64,000 nucleotides of DNA from Penicillium oxalicum (taxonomy: Eukaryota; Ascomycota; Eurotiomycetes; Eurotiales; Aspergillaceae): the NCBI RefSeq assembly GCF_001723175.1, contig NC_064652.1:1178001-1242000 (forward strand). Direction: 5' to 3'. The notes beneath the pieces were generated by a model. That model made no database searches. It saw nothing but the letters and a program-made list of their open reading frames with translations, and was not told the origin of the DNA. Both the position numbers and the translations under genes were made by a program. Of the stretch, positions 36,722 through 47,303 are shown piece after piece. Within the stretch, counting starts at the first letter, position 1, and each line of letters starts with the position of its first letter.

Positions 36722-38164
36722 TCTCATCCGTGAGAACCTCGGGGAGGTGCTCAATCCTGAACTGATTGAGAGCATTCTGAAGGAGGGTCGCAACCCTCGT
36801 ATCTACTGGGGTAAGAGAAATCCATCAAAATTTGGTGGGCTAGGAGGACCAATTTACTCATTTGGACTTCTCCCCAGGTACCGCTACAACTGGCAGACCT
36901 CACTCTGGATATTTCGTCGCTGCTTTGAAAATTGCCCAGCTTCTCGCGGCAGGATGTGAGGTGGTTATTCTTCTTGCCGATGTGCACGCATTCTTGGACT
37001 CCATGAAGGCTCCCCTCGAGCTTGTCGAGAATCGTGTCAAATACTACGAGAAGGTCATCCGAGCTATCCTTGAGGCTGTCGGTGTCTCAACCGATAAACT
37101 GGAATTTGTTCTCGGCAGCTCGTACCAACGCAATTCCGACTATGTCATGGATGTCTACCGGCTGGCTGCGTTGACTTCCGAGCACGACTGCAGGAAGGCG
37201 GGCGCTGAGATTGTCAAGCAATCCACAAATGCCCCCATGAGTGGACTGCTCTACCCAATTCTGCAAGTCCTTGACGAGGAGTACCTTAAGGTCGATGCGG
37301 AGCTCGGAGGTAGGGAAGGACACAATCCAAGGCACTAGGGCAATATTCTGATCCACTTCACAGGTCTTGATCAGCGTAAGCTCTTTGTGGCTGCCACGGA
37401 ATGGCTTCCTAAGCTTGGTTACCGAAAGGTGAGACGGTCTCCCTTGACCCAGCGCAAAGTCGACGGGATACTGACATTGACCTCTTTTGTAGCGCGCTCA
37501 CTTGATCACGCCAATGGTGGCAGGGTTGAGTGGAGGTAAGATGAGTTCAAGTGTTGAGGGTACGTGTGATTTTCCATTTCTCCGGCTAGTGATGAAGTAC
37601 TCATTCTGGAATAGATAGCAAAATCGACCTTCTCGACCCGCCAGAGGCTGTGGCCAAGAAGATTCGCAAGTCAGAAGCGGCGCCAAAGATTGTGGAAAAC
37701 AACGGAATCATCGCCATGGTGGAGTTCGTTCTGCTGCCCGCAGCCGGTCTTGCGGGTAAGAAGGAATTCCGCGTTGAACGCCGGGATGCCGAACCTTTGA
37801 TCTACACCGATATTCAACAACTCAAGGAAGATTATGCCAACGACATCGTAAGTCTTCTTCTCCTCCCAAAAAGATGAATACATGATAAATACCTGCATAC
37901 TCACAAATTATCTAGTTGACTCCCCAATTCCTCAAGCCTGCAGCTGCCGAGGCTCTGACTCGTCTCATGGCTCCTATCTACGACGCCTACCAGGCCTCTC
38001 CAGAGTGGCAGGAGATTACACTCAAGGCTTACCCACCCCCTGTTGTTCAGAAGAAGCAGAAGAAGGTCAAGGACAGAGGCACGCGTCGGCCCGGCGCTGC
38101 TCAGGAGCAGCAGCCTCAGCAAGAGCTCCCCGAGCGGCCCAAGGAACAGTCCACGGAGCAGTAG
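36693..38164 (+). CDS. tys1: Tyrosyl-tRNA synthetase, cytosolic
   Basis: Class I aminoacyl-tRNA synthetase that charges tRNA-Tyr. Six exons, 36693-36810, 36878-37309, 37364-37428, 37493-37559, 37615-37847 and 37916-38164, give 388 codons (387 aa), typical of the eukaryotic cytosolic enzyme. The HIGH-equivalent motif is TGRPHSG at residues 44-50 and the KMSSS loop is exact at 221-225 (LSGGKMSSS). Other marks are [21 protein letters not shown] and the tyrosine-pocket region [17 protein letters not shown]. The last 40 residues are a Lys- then Gln/Glu-rich tail ([10 protein letters not shown]), as in other fungal cytosolic forms. There is no mitochondrial presequence in this frame; the mitochondrial enzyme is a different, bacterial-type gene in fungi. 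Confidence 0.95.
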
Positions 38165-39111
38165 AGTGCGGAGGGTTCATCTTTTAGCGATACAGAGGTA
38201 CATAGTGCACGCTGGTTACTTGATGACCATTTGTCAGACGTGAGGTGAAAATATATCCATAGAAATGCTGCATGTGTTGATCAACGATGACCGGAGAGAG
38301 ATACCTATTTATTCAATTAGTGGAGCTTCGGACCCCCCTTTGATAGCAACCCAGGTACAAATTAGAGGATTATGCCCGTGACATCATGCTACCGGCTGAG
38401 GTGCCCGGTCCAAGACTTAAAGTACTTGCGAGATCACTCCAAATATTCGGTAGGTACTCGTAGGTACAGCTCAGGTGCTTCGGTGGGTGTCTCATGCCAA
38501 TATCAATACCAACGATGGAACCCCTTTTCCAAAAAGCAGTCACTTGGAAACGGTGATTGAATCCCGTCAGTTGCTGGTACCTGCTGATGAAACCAGGCTG
38601 GGACAAGCCTGAGTAGAAAGCCCAGGAATGCCCCGGGTCAAGTGGATGTCCCGGATTCAGGGACAATGACCAGGTTGTATGTACCCTCACATCTACCAAA
38701 GGGGATTTCAGCAAGGTCCTGTTTCATCGGGCTCTAGGTAGGCTAGCACTGTTCTCCCATCGGTCCAATTTCTACATCTGGAAGTACTATTTAGTAAGTC
38801 GAATCCAGCCCCGCGAATCATTGAATCATATCTACAACGCCAGCTTGGCGAGTCAAAAGAAAATGGACCACTTTAGCACCGTAGGCTGGTTATCTGGAAT
38901 GGCGAAGCTTGCGAACAGTTCAAGATCATCAAATGAGATTCTTCGGTCTGATCTAATCATTTACAGTCTTCATCGATACTCTCTGCCCTTGAAAGTTGAA
39001 GCTCCCCGCCCCTGTATTTCTCATGTAATGAGACGCTCAAATAGTCATGGGGAGACCACGCAGATTCTTCCTTGATATAGCATAAAATGCACCGGTCTCC
39101 CATCAACCAAA
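38165..39111. other. Spacer between tyrosyl-tRNA synthetase and tRNA-Glu
   Basis: About 950 nt with no supported gene. Confidence 0.45.
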
Positions 39112-39183
39112 TCCGATATGGTGTAGTGGCTAACATCGCCGTCTCTCACACGGCAGCCGGGGGTTCGATTCCCCCTATCGGAG
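39112..39183 (+). tRNA. tRNA-Glu, anticodon CTC
   Basis: Folds as a full cloverleaf: acceptor TCCGATA pairs with TATCGGA (last G is the discriminator), D arm GTGT/ACAT, anticodon stem GCCGT/ACGGC with loop CTCTCAC (anticodon CTC, reading GAG), T arm GGGGG/CCCCC with loop TTCGATT. No intron. Like other fungal tRNA genes it carries its own A and B box promoter. Confidence 0.97.
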
Positions 39184-41954
39184 TCCAATCGTGTTTGTTT
39201 TTGCGTTGGTTGCTATTTTCCTACTCTCGTCAGAATTTTCATCACCATATTTGAGTGTCATAGAATGATAGAAGAGTGTGTAGGAAGGGCCCACATTATT
39301 CCGGTGGAGCTGTGAGTTGCGCCACTCACATCCCTTGCTGATCGATGAAGTGGATCCGTTCCTCTCGGCAGTTTCATGGGCGAGAAGTGTCGAAGGCCTC
39401 GAGCGGCCCGTTTTTTTCGGCCACGCCGGCCTTTGCATCGGAACAACCGTGGGTAGGATGGTAGGGTGGAGATCTTGGCATGAAGATGCGAATGCGTGAC
39501 AGATATGTATATAGCAGGAAATCAATTTCTTGGAGAAAGGGTTGTGGTACTCTGGAGGTTTTTGATATCTTTTGCATGATTTGACACTATGGAAATATCA
39601 ACTAAGTACAGTATTCTGAGCCCTCCACGCAGTGGGGCATCATTCTCCAGCTTGACTGTTCCGCAAGTCTCGTGATCCGAATGAAGTACAAAGCAAAGTG
39701 TGACGAGCGAAGCCACTGGACATTGATAACAGATCTGCCGCGTACGAACCCCTGGTACTCATGAAAAGGTTCAGTCCGATTTTCAATCGCGTGATCCAGC
39801 TCTTCTTAGGTCCGCAATCAGCCTGTCCCATGTTCGCTGGCACGGATATACACCTAGGCCAAACGGCTCTCAGCGTCAAGACTCCGGGTCCATGTCGCCC
39901 AAACCCACTTATTGAGATTGGGTGCCATGTCAAATCCCTCGAAAGAGCACGAGGCTGCAGGAAAATCTGGCATGGGGAATTGAGAGCCAATAGTAGCCGG
40001 CTCGGTAGTTGTCCATCTGCCCTTTTGTAGAGTGTTACGTCTTCTGACACTCAGCCGTCGGAAGAGGAGGCAAAGGAATTACTTTGGCATGATTTATCGA
40101 GACGAGGACCAAAGATGTGACGAGATCATCATGTGGTTGGGATACGCAGAGTGCACCCCAGAGGACAAAGCTCAATTGAGCGCTGAGGACACCGACACCT
40201 TACGACTGCCCAGGCACGTGGTGTCCAGTTTCCAATCCGCCCCAGGGAAGATCAATCGACATGGTGGAAAATCAATTGTGCTAGGCACCGACTCGGAAGA
40301 GGCCCCTCGAGCGGCGATATGACAACCAGTGTTGCCCGTCTATCAGAGGTTGTCGGTTGGGGGTTTTGGTGACCAGGTTTCGGCGTCGGCCGGATGGGTG
40401 GGCCCGGGTGTCGGGTGGTTGAATAGGGCTGCGGTCGAGAGCGGGTGGCATCACAGCCTGACGGAAGTGGGATTCGAATCATCGTTGTGGACATGATTGA
40501 CCAGATTGACGATCAACGCCTTGTCAATCAAAAAGTGTTCTTTTTTCATCTTTGAGAGGCTCATTTGTATGCGTATGAGTCGGATGTTGATTCCCCGGCT
40601 TAGCCAGATCCGTCGTGATTTTGGGTCTCCGGAGTATGATGGCCTCGGGCGGGATTGACTGCCAAGCCAGAGAAATCGAAGGCGATAATGATTGTGTGGA
40701 AAAGCACAAAGGCCGCGAGGCAAAGAATGTCTGAATATGAGGCCATTCTGCGAAGGGTGAATTATTCAACCTCGTCCATCTTAGCCCAAGTCAGATGGTA
40801 TGCCCTCAGATCTTATTGTTTTCCGACCGAGTGGGTTTGTTGGGTCGTTGGGGTGCATTACTGGGTTGGCTCATCAAACTCTACCCGAGCCGCGGGCGTT
40901 ACCCCGTCATGGACAAGTAACCAGGCACCCCAAAGATCAATTTAGCAACCCCCAATGCAGCAGACAAAATGTTGGTGTCGTTTGGGTTGATCTGCATTTG
41001 GCATGTTGTCTGATTGGGTTTGGTCAAGATCTCACAAGAACCGTTGAAGAATTTCTGTGCCTGCAAATTCCACGATCGTCGTCTCCGATAGGCCGTCAAG
41101 CCCTTGTTTTACTGTAGTACCAGACTCTGGTGGGGATGGAATCGAAGCCATCTGCCGCGGCTGTTACTGTCCATGTACACTGGTATAGTCGTGAAGAGTG
41201 GAACAACCTCAACTCGATATCCACAACTTCACATGCTTCACCCCTTGGGTGTAAGATTTTCATCACATGGAGAGCATCGAGAAATAATTCGTGTTGGATG
41301 TGCAGTGTCGGGGCAATCTACTGTAATGACCTCCCCTCTAGGGCATCGCATGATTCCGTAGGTCCCGCAACCTGGAAAATGTTAGGACAAGACTAAGGGC
41401 TCTTGGATATTTTTGTGTTCATGCTCGACACCCAATGTGACCTTGATTGATCATTCCCAACCAAAACTCCCCATCCATCGACGTCAGCAGCCTTGAATCT
41501 ATCGGTCGCCGCCCTGTGTGGCACGGCCGTCTGTGAAAGTCTGGAAACCCGACCGAGTCAGGAACCCCACTTTAACCGTCGGGTGGACCCAATTTGTTTA
41601 TCAGCATATCAGCGGTGGTACAGTCTTCACATGTGAAAGTCACTTGGCTGGACGAGACCTCCGGGCACGAGCCCGAGCACTCCCACAAGAGGACATTCTG
41701 TGCATGGGAAAGGACTAGTATCTTATATTCTCGGGCAGGATCTATTCATATACAGGATCTAATTGAGTCTAACCTATCAGACAATCGACCCATGCGCCAC
41801 CGAAGAATCTTCGACCGTTAGAATGGCCTTGCCGGTCGCAGAAACTCTTCTTCCCTTTCACCCTCAACTTTTTGGCCCATCGTGAAAGCTGTTCACATTG
41901 AATTTGTGGACAGAATAAAAATTGTCAAAATTGCCGTCTTCTGCAAAGTAGCCG
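39184..41954. other. Gene-poor 2.8-kb region
   Basis: No convincing gene. Open frames at 39640-40050 (-), 40032-40322 (+), 40451-40723 (-) and 41130-41396 (+) have no domain and could not be joined into a longer product by splicing. Position next to a tRNA gene makes an old element insertion possible, but I see no LTR, transposase or terminal repeat. Confidence 0.4.
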
Positions 41955-42973
41955 ATGGAATACTCGCGTCTGCAAAATTTGCCCATTCCGGCTGTACTTC
42001 GGCGTCGGCTTCCGCGACTCTACTCGTTCCACAAGGCCGTTGCCGAGAATACCTTTCGCGGGTCCCTGCAGTCGGAATCACCGAATCCCTCTGAATCATT
42101 CCTGCCTGCCGAAAGCCAGTCCTGGGGACCAGTAGTCACCGAAGTAGAGCGACTTTCCACCGCAAGCGATGACTTGAACTCGTCTGATTCCCGGTCAGGG
42201 GGATCTATGAGTCCGCCCGTGGAGGAGGTGAGCTGTCCAGACCACTACGAAACCGAGTCCGGATTGCGCTGGAATCGTATTGCACCCGGTAAGTGGCCTT
42301 ATGAAAGAAAAAAAAAAAACCAATGTACCCCAAGATAGGTATATGAGATTAATGTAAACGCCTTACTTTTGCAGCATTCAACTTGCTGCGAAATGCCGGC
42401 TACGAGGCTCAGCAACCCCGAGCCGATGGCCGTCTCGTCCGGTCGCTCTACATCAGTGCCGTGATGTATTTGCTTGATGCGCTACCGTCCGATCTCACGC
42501 CAGATGAGACCGTCATGCTCCAGCATCGTCTACCGGAACCATTGAAAGACAGGATTGTGGCTTCATCTCCGCAGTCGTCGCAGGTCGGGGAAAATACAGG
42601 CATGGGGTCCACTCAACATTCTCGATCATACCTCCATCGTCTGCTCGCATCAATCATTGTCCAAGTCTTTCTGCTCGCCCGACTCCTGTTGCCATATTTG
42701 AGGTTGTTTCTCTATCAAGCATACGAATACGAGCGTTCACATCGACTCACAGAGCGATTCGTCTCGACTACTCGTGACATGGCAGAGGGGTTGGGCAAGA
42801 GCAGTGCAAGTATTGGGTCCGCTCTACTGAGATTCAATGAAGGTAAAATGGGGATCGCACTGGGGAACATGGCCAGCTGGTGGGTAGAGGGCATCGCCGG
42901 AGGTATTTATGATGGCGTGGGTGAAGGCATGACCCAGTTGGGCCTGGTGAGTCCTGGGTTGGAAATTCAATAG
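41955..42973 (+). CDS. Conserved fungal protein of unknown function with amphipathic/hydrophobic central segment
   Basis: Exons 41955-42288 and 42375-42973 join in phase (G|CA, Ala) to 311 codons (310 aa). The N-terminus is basic (VLRRRLPRLYSFHK) and followed by a Ser-rich disordered stretch. After residue 110 comes a more ordered part: AFNLLRNAGYEAQQP, LVRSLYISAVMYLLDALP, then a strongly hydrophobic run at about 200-220 (LLASIIVQVFLLARLLLPYL) and a Gly-rich C-terminus with NMASWWVEGIAGGIYDGVGE. The hydrophobic run could be a membrane or hairpin segment. I do not recognise the family and propose no function. Confidence 0.75.
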
Positions 42974-43523
42974 ATTCAGGGCACCCGTTGAGCGGGCAAC
43001 CTGATATAATGACCTTTTCTACGACTAGATCTTTTACGAATCTCATTGATTGTCTGTTTCTCACATCGCCACCTAGGACAATGACCTGTCTGCGATCTAG
43101 GACAGCAATGCGACGTCTGCATTGGTTATAGTGAACAAGGTCTTGATGGGAGTGAGATTGCAATGCTCGTCAGACCCAGCCATGTTGCGTTGACAATAGG
43201 CAGAGAACAAGAGCCCCTTAAATCCCCGAGTCCTTCTCAGAATATTCTTTCTTTTTTTCTAAAAAAAAAAAATAAAACAAAAATAAACCACCGATTTTTG
43301 AGGGCACTTCAGACACTGCTCAGTTCCAAACGCAAGTCAGTGTGGGCTTGGGCAGTGGGCAGGCGGAAGCATCCGTGCAGTGAGATGCGATAAGAATTGC
43401 GATAAGAAGTGCAGCTGGCGTGTCGGAGCTGTGGAACATTTCCGACAGGACCTCAAAGCCTAATAGCTCAACTGACCTCACTTCGAGAACTGCAGTGACC
43501 TTTTGGGGATAACAGAGGTGACC
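42974..43523. other. Spacer between two plus-strand genes
   Basis: About 550 nt with an A-rich run near 43261-43285. Presumed promoter of the E2-like gene; nothing else seen. Confidence 0.45.
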
Positions 43524-44753
43524 ATGTCAACCACAAGACTCCCTTGCACTCCATCGATAAGGAGGCAACAGCTCCACCTGGAATTGTGAGTATTTCCCCG
43601 TCTCGCTCGCTCAGGGGCCGTGATATTCGACACATGCTAATGCCTCTGGCTGTTGTGCAGCGCAAGCTTACGACGAGGGGCGCCGCCTGGCTTCTACGTG
43701 ACTCTTGCACCAGGGGATCCGACATTATGGAGTGGCGTGATATTTGTTCGTTCTGGTTTGTAGCACCTACTGGTCGTAGTTTTACACCTTTCTGTCAAGA
43801 CAGCTAATTGGTTCCCCTGCTTCTAGGTCCCTATGCCTCCGCAATTCTTCGATTTCAGATCCGTTTCCCCGACACTTACCCAGATCTCCCACCCTTGGTC
43901 ACATTCACGACTGATGTCTTCCATCCTTTGATTGTGCCCCTCACCACGTATACTTTCAGCACGGGCTCAGCCAGTGATGACCCAGTCAGCGCAACCGACG
44001 AGGAGCGACTTCCGCCGGGGGGATTCAGCCTCCGGCATGGATTCCCACACTGGTTTGGCAGAGCCAAGCGGAACGGCATACCGTCTGGAAAATCAAGTCG
44101 CACTGTGAGTGGGCAGTCACTCGGGGCGCCATCTGGGACAAGAACCGGGGTTGGCGAGCCCGATAAAACAGACATTGTAGCTACCGACAGTTCAGACACT
44201 GTAGAAGAGCCACCTGGCCCGGCGTCGACGGACATCACGGTCCCTCGCGTGGTACAAGTTCCTGTATCACATCAGTTGACGATGCCAAGAACTCATGTAC
44301 CCGTCGCGGAGCTTTTGGCATACATTCGCTCGACTTTCGATGATGAAGAGGTTCTGGATTCTTTGCCGCAAGAGGCTGCAGGGAATCCAGGCGCGTGGCA
44401 TGCGTGGAGAGCTCATCGTCGGGGGGCTATCGGCCCGACTGGTTTGAAACGAGACAGTCCACAAGCACGACTCCCGGGAGATTGGCACTGGGATGGGATC
44501 TGGGCTCGGCGAGTTCGAGATGAGATCGAGGCAAGCCACTCAGATCCAATGCTATTCGGTAACTCCACTCGAGGTAGTGGTGAAGAAATGGTCAGTCACT
44601 TCGCCGGAAACTCATGTGCCAGTTCCCGCTTCAATCTTTGACTAATGATGATAAAATCAGATTCGATTTTCGCGATTGGACGAGGCCACACGAGATGTGG
44701 TCAAGGATAAAATGAGGATGACAGTAGCCCGGGTACATAGCGAGTCGGGTTGA
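43524..44753 (+). CDS. Catalytically inactive ubiquitin-conjugating enzyme-like protein (AKTIP/FTS-like UEV)
   Basis: Exons 43524-43585, 43661-43755, 43827-44590 and 44661-44753 give 338 codons (337 aa). The N-terminal 100 residues have the E2 fold signature: RRQQLHLEFASLR, PTLWSGVIFVRSGPY, AILRFQIRFPDTYP and the HPL turn. Where active E2 enzymes have the HPN motif and the catalytic Cys a few residues on, this reads FHPLIVPLTTYTF with no Cys, so it cannot carry ubiquitin. This pattern fits the AKTIP/FTS group, which in animals and in Aspergillus works with Hook and FHIP to link early endosomes to dynein. That assignment is inference from the fold and the lost Cys. After the E2 part is a long low-complexity insert, then a conserved-looking helical C-terminus (IRSTFDDEEVLDSLP, AWHAWRAHRRG, RLDEATRDVVKDKM). 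Confidence 0.82.
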
Positions 44754-44915
44754 TCGCGCTTACCTTGAACCTTTTAACCCGACAGGTTCCAATTTCACTG
44801 CACATCGTTCCTACTGTTTCGCCCTCGGCAACAGTATGCCCACCCATTCCATCAAGCCCGTCATTGTTTCAGTGGAAGGTCATTCGGTTCCTCTTCATTG
44901 CCACGCCTGTACAAA

Positions 44916-45209
44916 ATGCCCAATATCTTATCATTGGATTTCAAGAGCTCTGCATTTCTTATCGCGCTGGTTTTGGTCCCGGTTGTTGTTCTCTTTATCG
45001 CTTTGGCTGTGGCCATTGCGGTCTCGGAGCATTGCAGCTGTCGCTTTGCCAGACCTTCTTGGTTGAAGTGTTTCGTTCCTCAGAGACACGCCTACACAAG
45101 GAAGAGAAGTCGTTCGGATCCCGAAAGCAGTACCAGCCAACGCTCCACAGAACCCTCGGAGATAGGTCTGGCTTACTCAGAGCGCATCTGCACTTGCGAA
45201 CATGTTTAG
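44916..45209 (+). CDS. Small putative membrane protein; stop codon overlaps start of the VWA gene
   Basis: A 97-codon frame beginning 163 nt after the stop of the E2-like gene. It has a short polar start, a hydrophobic segment of about 28 residues (AFLIALVLVPVVVLFIALA and on), then a Cys/basic patch (EHCSCRFARPSW) and a Ser-rich tail. Its stop (TAG, 45207-45209) overlaps the first codons of the next gene (ATG at 45202). It could be a real small single-pass protein, a long uORF, or a first exon of the VWA protein joined through a non-standard splice I could not find. No family recognised. Confidence 0.4.
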   Translation: MPNILSLDFKSSAFLIALVLVPVVVLFIALAVAIAVSEHCSCRFARPSWLKCFVPQRHAYTRKRSRSDPESSTSQRSTEPSEIGLAYSERICTCEHV

Positions 45210-46938
45210 TCCACAGTCTGCTACGAAAGGAAGAGGAGGCACTCCGCTTACGGCGCGGAGACTAAGGGTGATGCGGTCCCGAGGCACACTCGCTCTTGCA
45301 CCCTATCCAGAAATACCATGCCGAAGGTCCTCACTGACCGCGAGTCTGACTGACAGCACTAGTGGGCCAGCCACGTCTACACGATCTCCCTCCTATGACT
45401 CTGGCCGGGACGGCATTCACGTTATGAAGCTTCGAAACAAAAATGTGATGAGGCCTCAGATCATTGAACGCTGCGGTCAGAGGCCTGATGATGACCCTTT
45501 CGTTGACAAGGTAGGCTCAACGCATGCGAACGCCTGTTCTTTGTGGTGCCGCTCGGCTGATAAGCGTGGCTTTGGCTCAGAACCCTCGAACGCTGGCTCC
45601 AAAACGTTACACGGTCCCGCCTGGCATCAGATATCGCCCTTTGCCGAGAGAACTGGAGCGCTGGAGCTCAGATTCATGGTGCTCATCTGAACTGTCTGTT
45701 CCTTCATTTTCAAGCGACGAATCGCGCCAGTCGAGGCCTTTTACACCCCAACATGATTCTTTCTCTCCGAATCACTACCTGGACATCAAACCAGAATACA
45801 TGTGCCCTTTAAGCTTGCCGATTACCTTTCTCAATGCGAAGATATTGGCTTCCAAGCCATGTTCTGGCAGAGATTCCGCGTCCCTTTGGGCAACTGTGCA
45901 AGTGTCTGCCAAACTTAGCTCTGAGAGCTACCCCGGCCCTTGCGGCCTCGCACCACTCGAGGTGGTCATCCTTCTCGACCAACTGTGAGTGATGTATTTC
46001 CAAGCGACGGAGGTTGCTTCCAGTGTTTGATTGACGATTTTTGCAGGGTTCGGCCATCGGAAAGCTCCATCGCGCAGATGTCTTTCGCCTCTGTTGCAGT
46101 TGTGTCTCACCTTGTTCACGAACACGATAGAATCGCCTTGGCGGTGGTGAATTCGTGCACGAGCTTTGGCTTTGAGATCTTGCTGCCTCTTGGATTCCAT
46201 TCTGTAGACATTGTTCGATCTTGCTTGGAAAGATTTGCGGAACGTCAACATTCCATGCGAGTCACAACTACGCCCGACCTTGGGATTGCTTTTCAGCATG
46301 CCACGAAACTTTTCGGAGTTCCATCGCGACCAGCGTTCTGTCATCTTTTCTACGTCTCTACCGCTCCACCAGATCGCCTTTGCATTCCGCGTATCGACCA
46401 TGCCGTTGGCATTCATACTATTTCTCCACTTTCATACTTACCAATGGACCACCCAAATGCTTCATTAGGCTGGCATATCTCTTTTGGTAATGATGGCCAT
46501 GATGACCGTTCTAGAACAGGTCTATTTCTTCACAGAGTGTCCCAGGCGATAGGACAATTGCGAACTGGGATACGCCCCGGATCGGTGTCGGATGTGAAGG
46601 TCTCTATTTCTGCTGCACCGGGGTGTCTGATTGAAGCAGGCCCAAATGTTGCTCAGATCTCTTCACTCCGACCAGGGGAAACTTGGGCCGTCGAATTTCA
46701 AGTCCGTTTGCCGTCGGTCTTCCAACAACGACATCATTGTCGTGACCCTGATTCGATTGACGAGTCTCCTTTGTTCGAGGATCTGATGTCTTGCATTGAT
46801 GATGCATTAGAAGAATACAACGGGAAAATTGAACAGCCAGCCGTGGTGGCCTCGGTACATTACAGACATTCTTTGTTGCCACCTGAAGACACTATTCATA
46901 CAGAGTCCCACCTCACCGTGACCCGGAAGTTTTTATAA
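45202..46938 (+). CDS. VWA-like domain protein with degenerate MIDAS
   Basis: Exons 45202-45510, 45581-45984 and 46047-46938 give 535 codons (534 aa). The first 190 residues are basic and Ser/Pro-rich. A beta-rich segment (YMCPLSLPITFLNAKI, LWATVQVSAKLS) leads into a von Willebrand A-type fold: LEVVILLDQLVRPSESS, the SFASVAVVSHLVHEHDRIALAVVNS helix-strand unit, LERFAERQHSMRVTTTPDLGIAFQHA and a later HLFYVSTAPPD strand. The metal-binding DxSxS motif of active VWA domains reads DQLVRPSES here, so metal-dependent ligand binding is doubtful. The part after residue 390 (ISAAPGCLIEAG, LRPGETWAVEFQVRL) looks like a further beta domain. The ATG at 45202 is chosen because it starts the open frame; an upstream exon cannot be excluded. 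Function unknown. Confidence 0.75.
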
Positions 46939-47303
46939 TTCAAAGAATCAAGCAGACGGATCCGCTTGAGAATGACGGCCAATTCTCATTATTCCTACCT
47001 ATCAAGAAGCCATTTGCTTTCTCCTTTGTCATATTCTTAGCACTCGAATCTCCTGCTCCGAGACTTTCGACCCTACAAAAGGTTTTGGGAGATATCAAGT
47101 AGGCGAGCCCTATCTGCTACGACACGCTGGTTTTCGATAGAGTAAGACAATGGACAATCATTATTTGATGACCCTTGATGACAATCGTGTTGAGGTCCGA
47201 TTTCTCCTGTAGTTTGAGAAATGATAGAATGGTGTATTGTGGGAAATGGAAGAAGAGGTTGTTTTTATTGGAATGCTAGCCGACACGAGAAGCCTAGTTT
47301 GAT
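46939..47303. other. Convergent spacer between the VWA gene and the AlkB-like gene
   Basis: 365 nt of AT-rich 3' regions; nothing else seen. Confidence 0.5.

Noticed and set aside
40440..40500. tRNA-like T-arm string (GGGATTCGAATCA) in the gene-poor region
   Set aside because: No matching anticodon or acceptor arms could be drawn on either strand; only a short resemblance.
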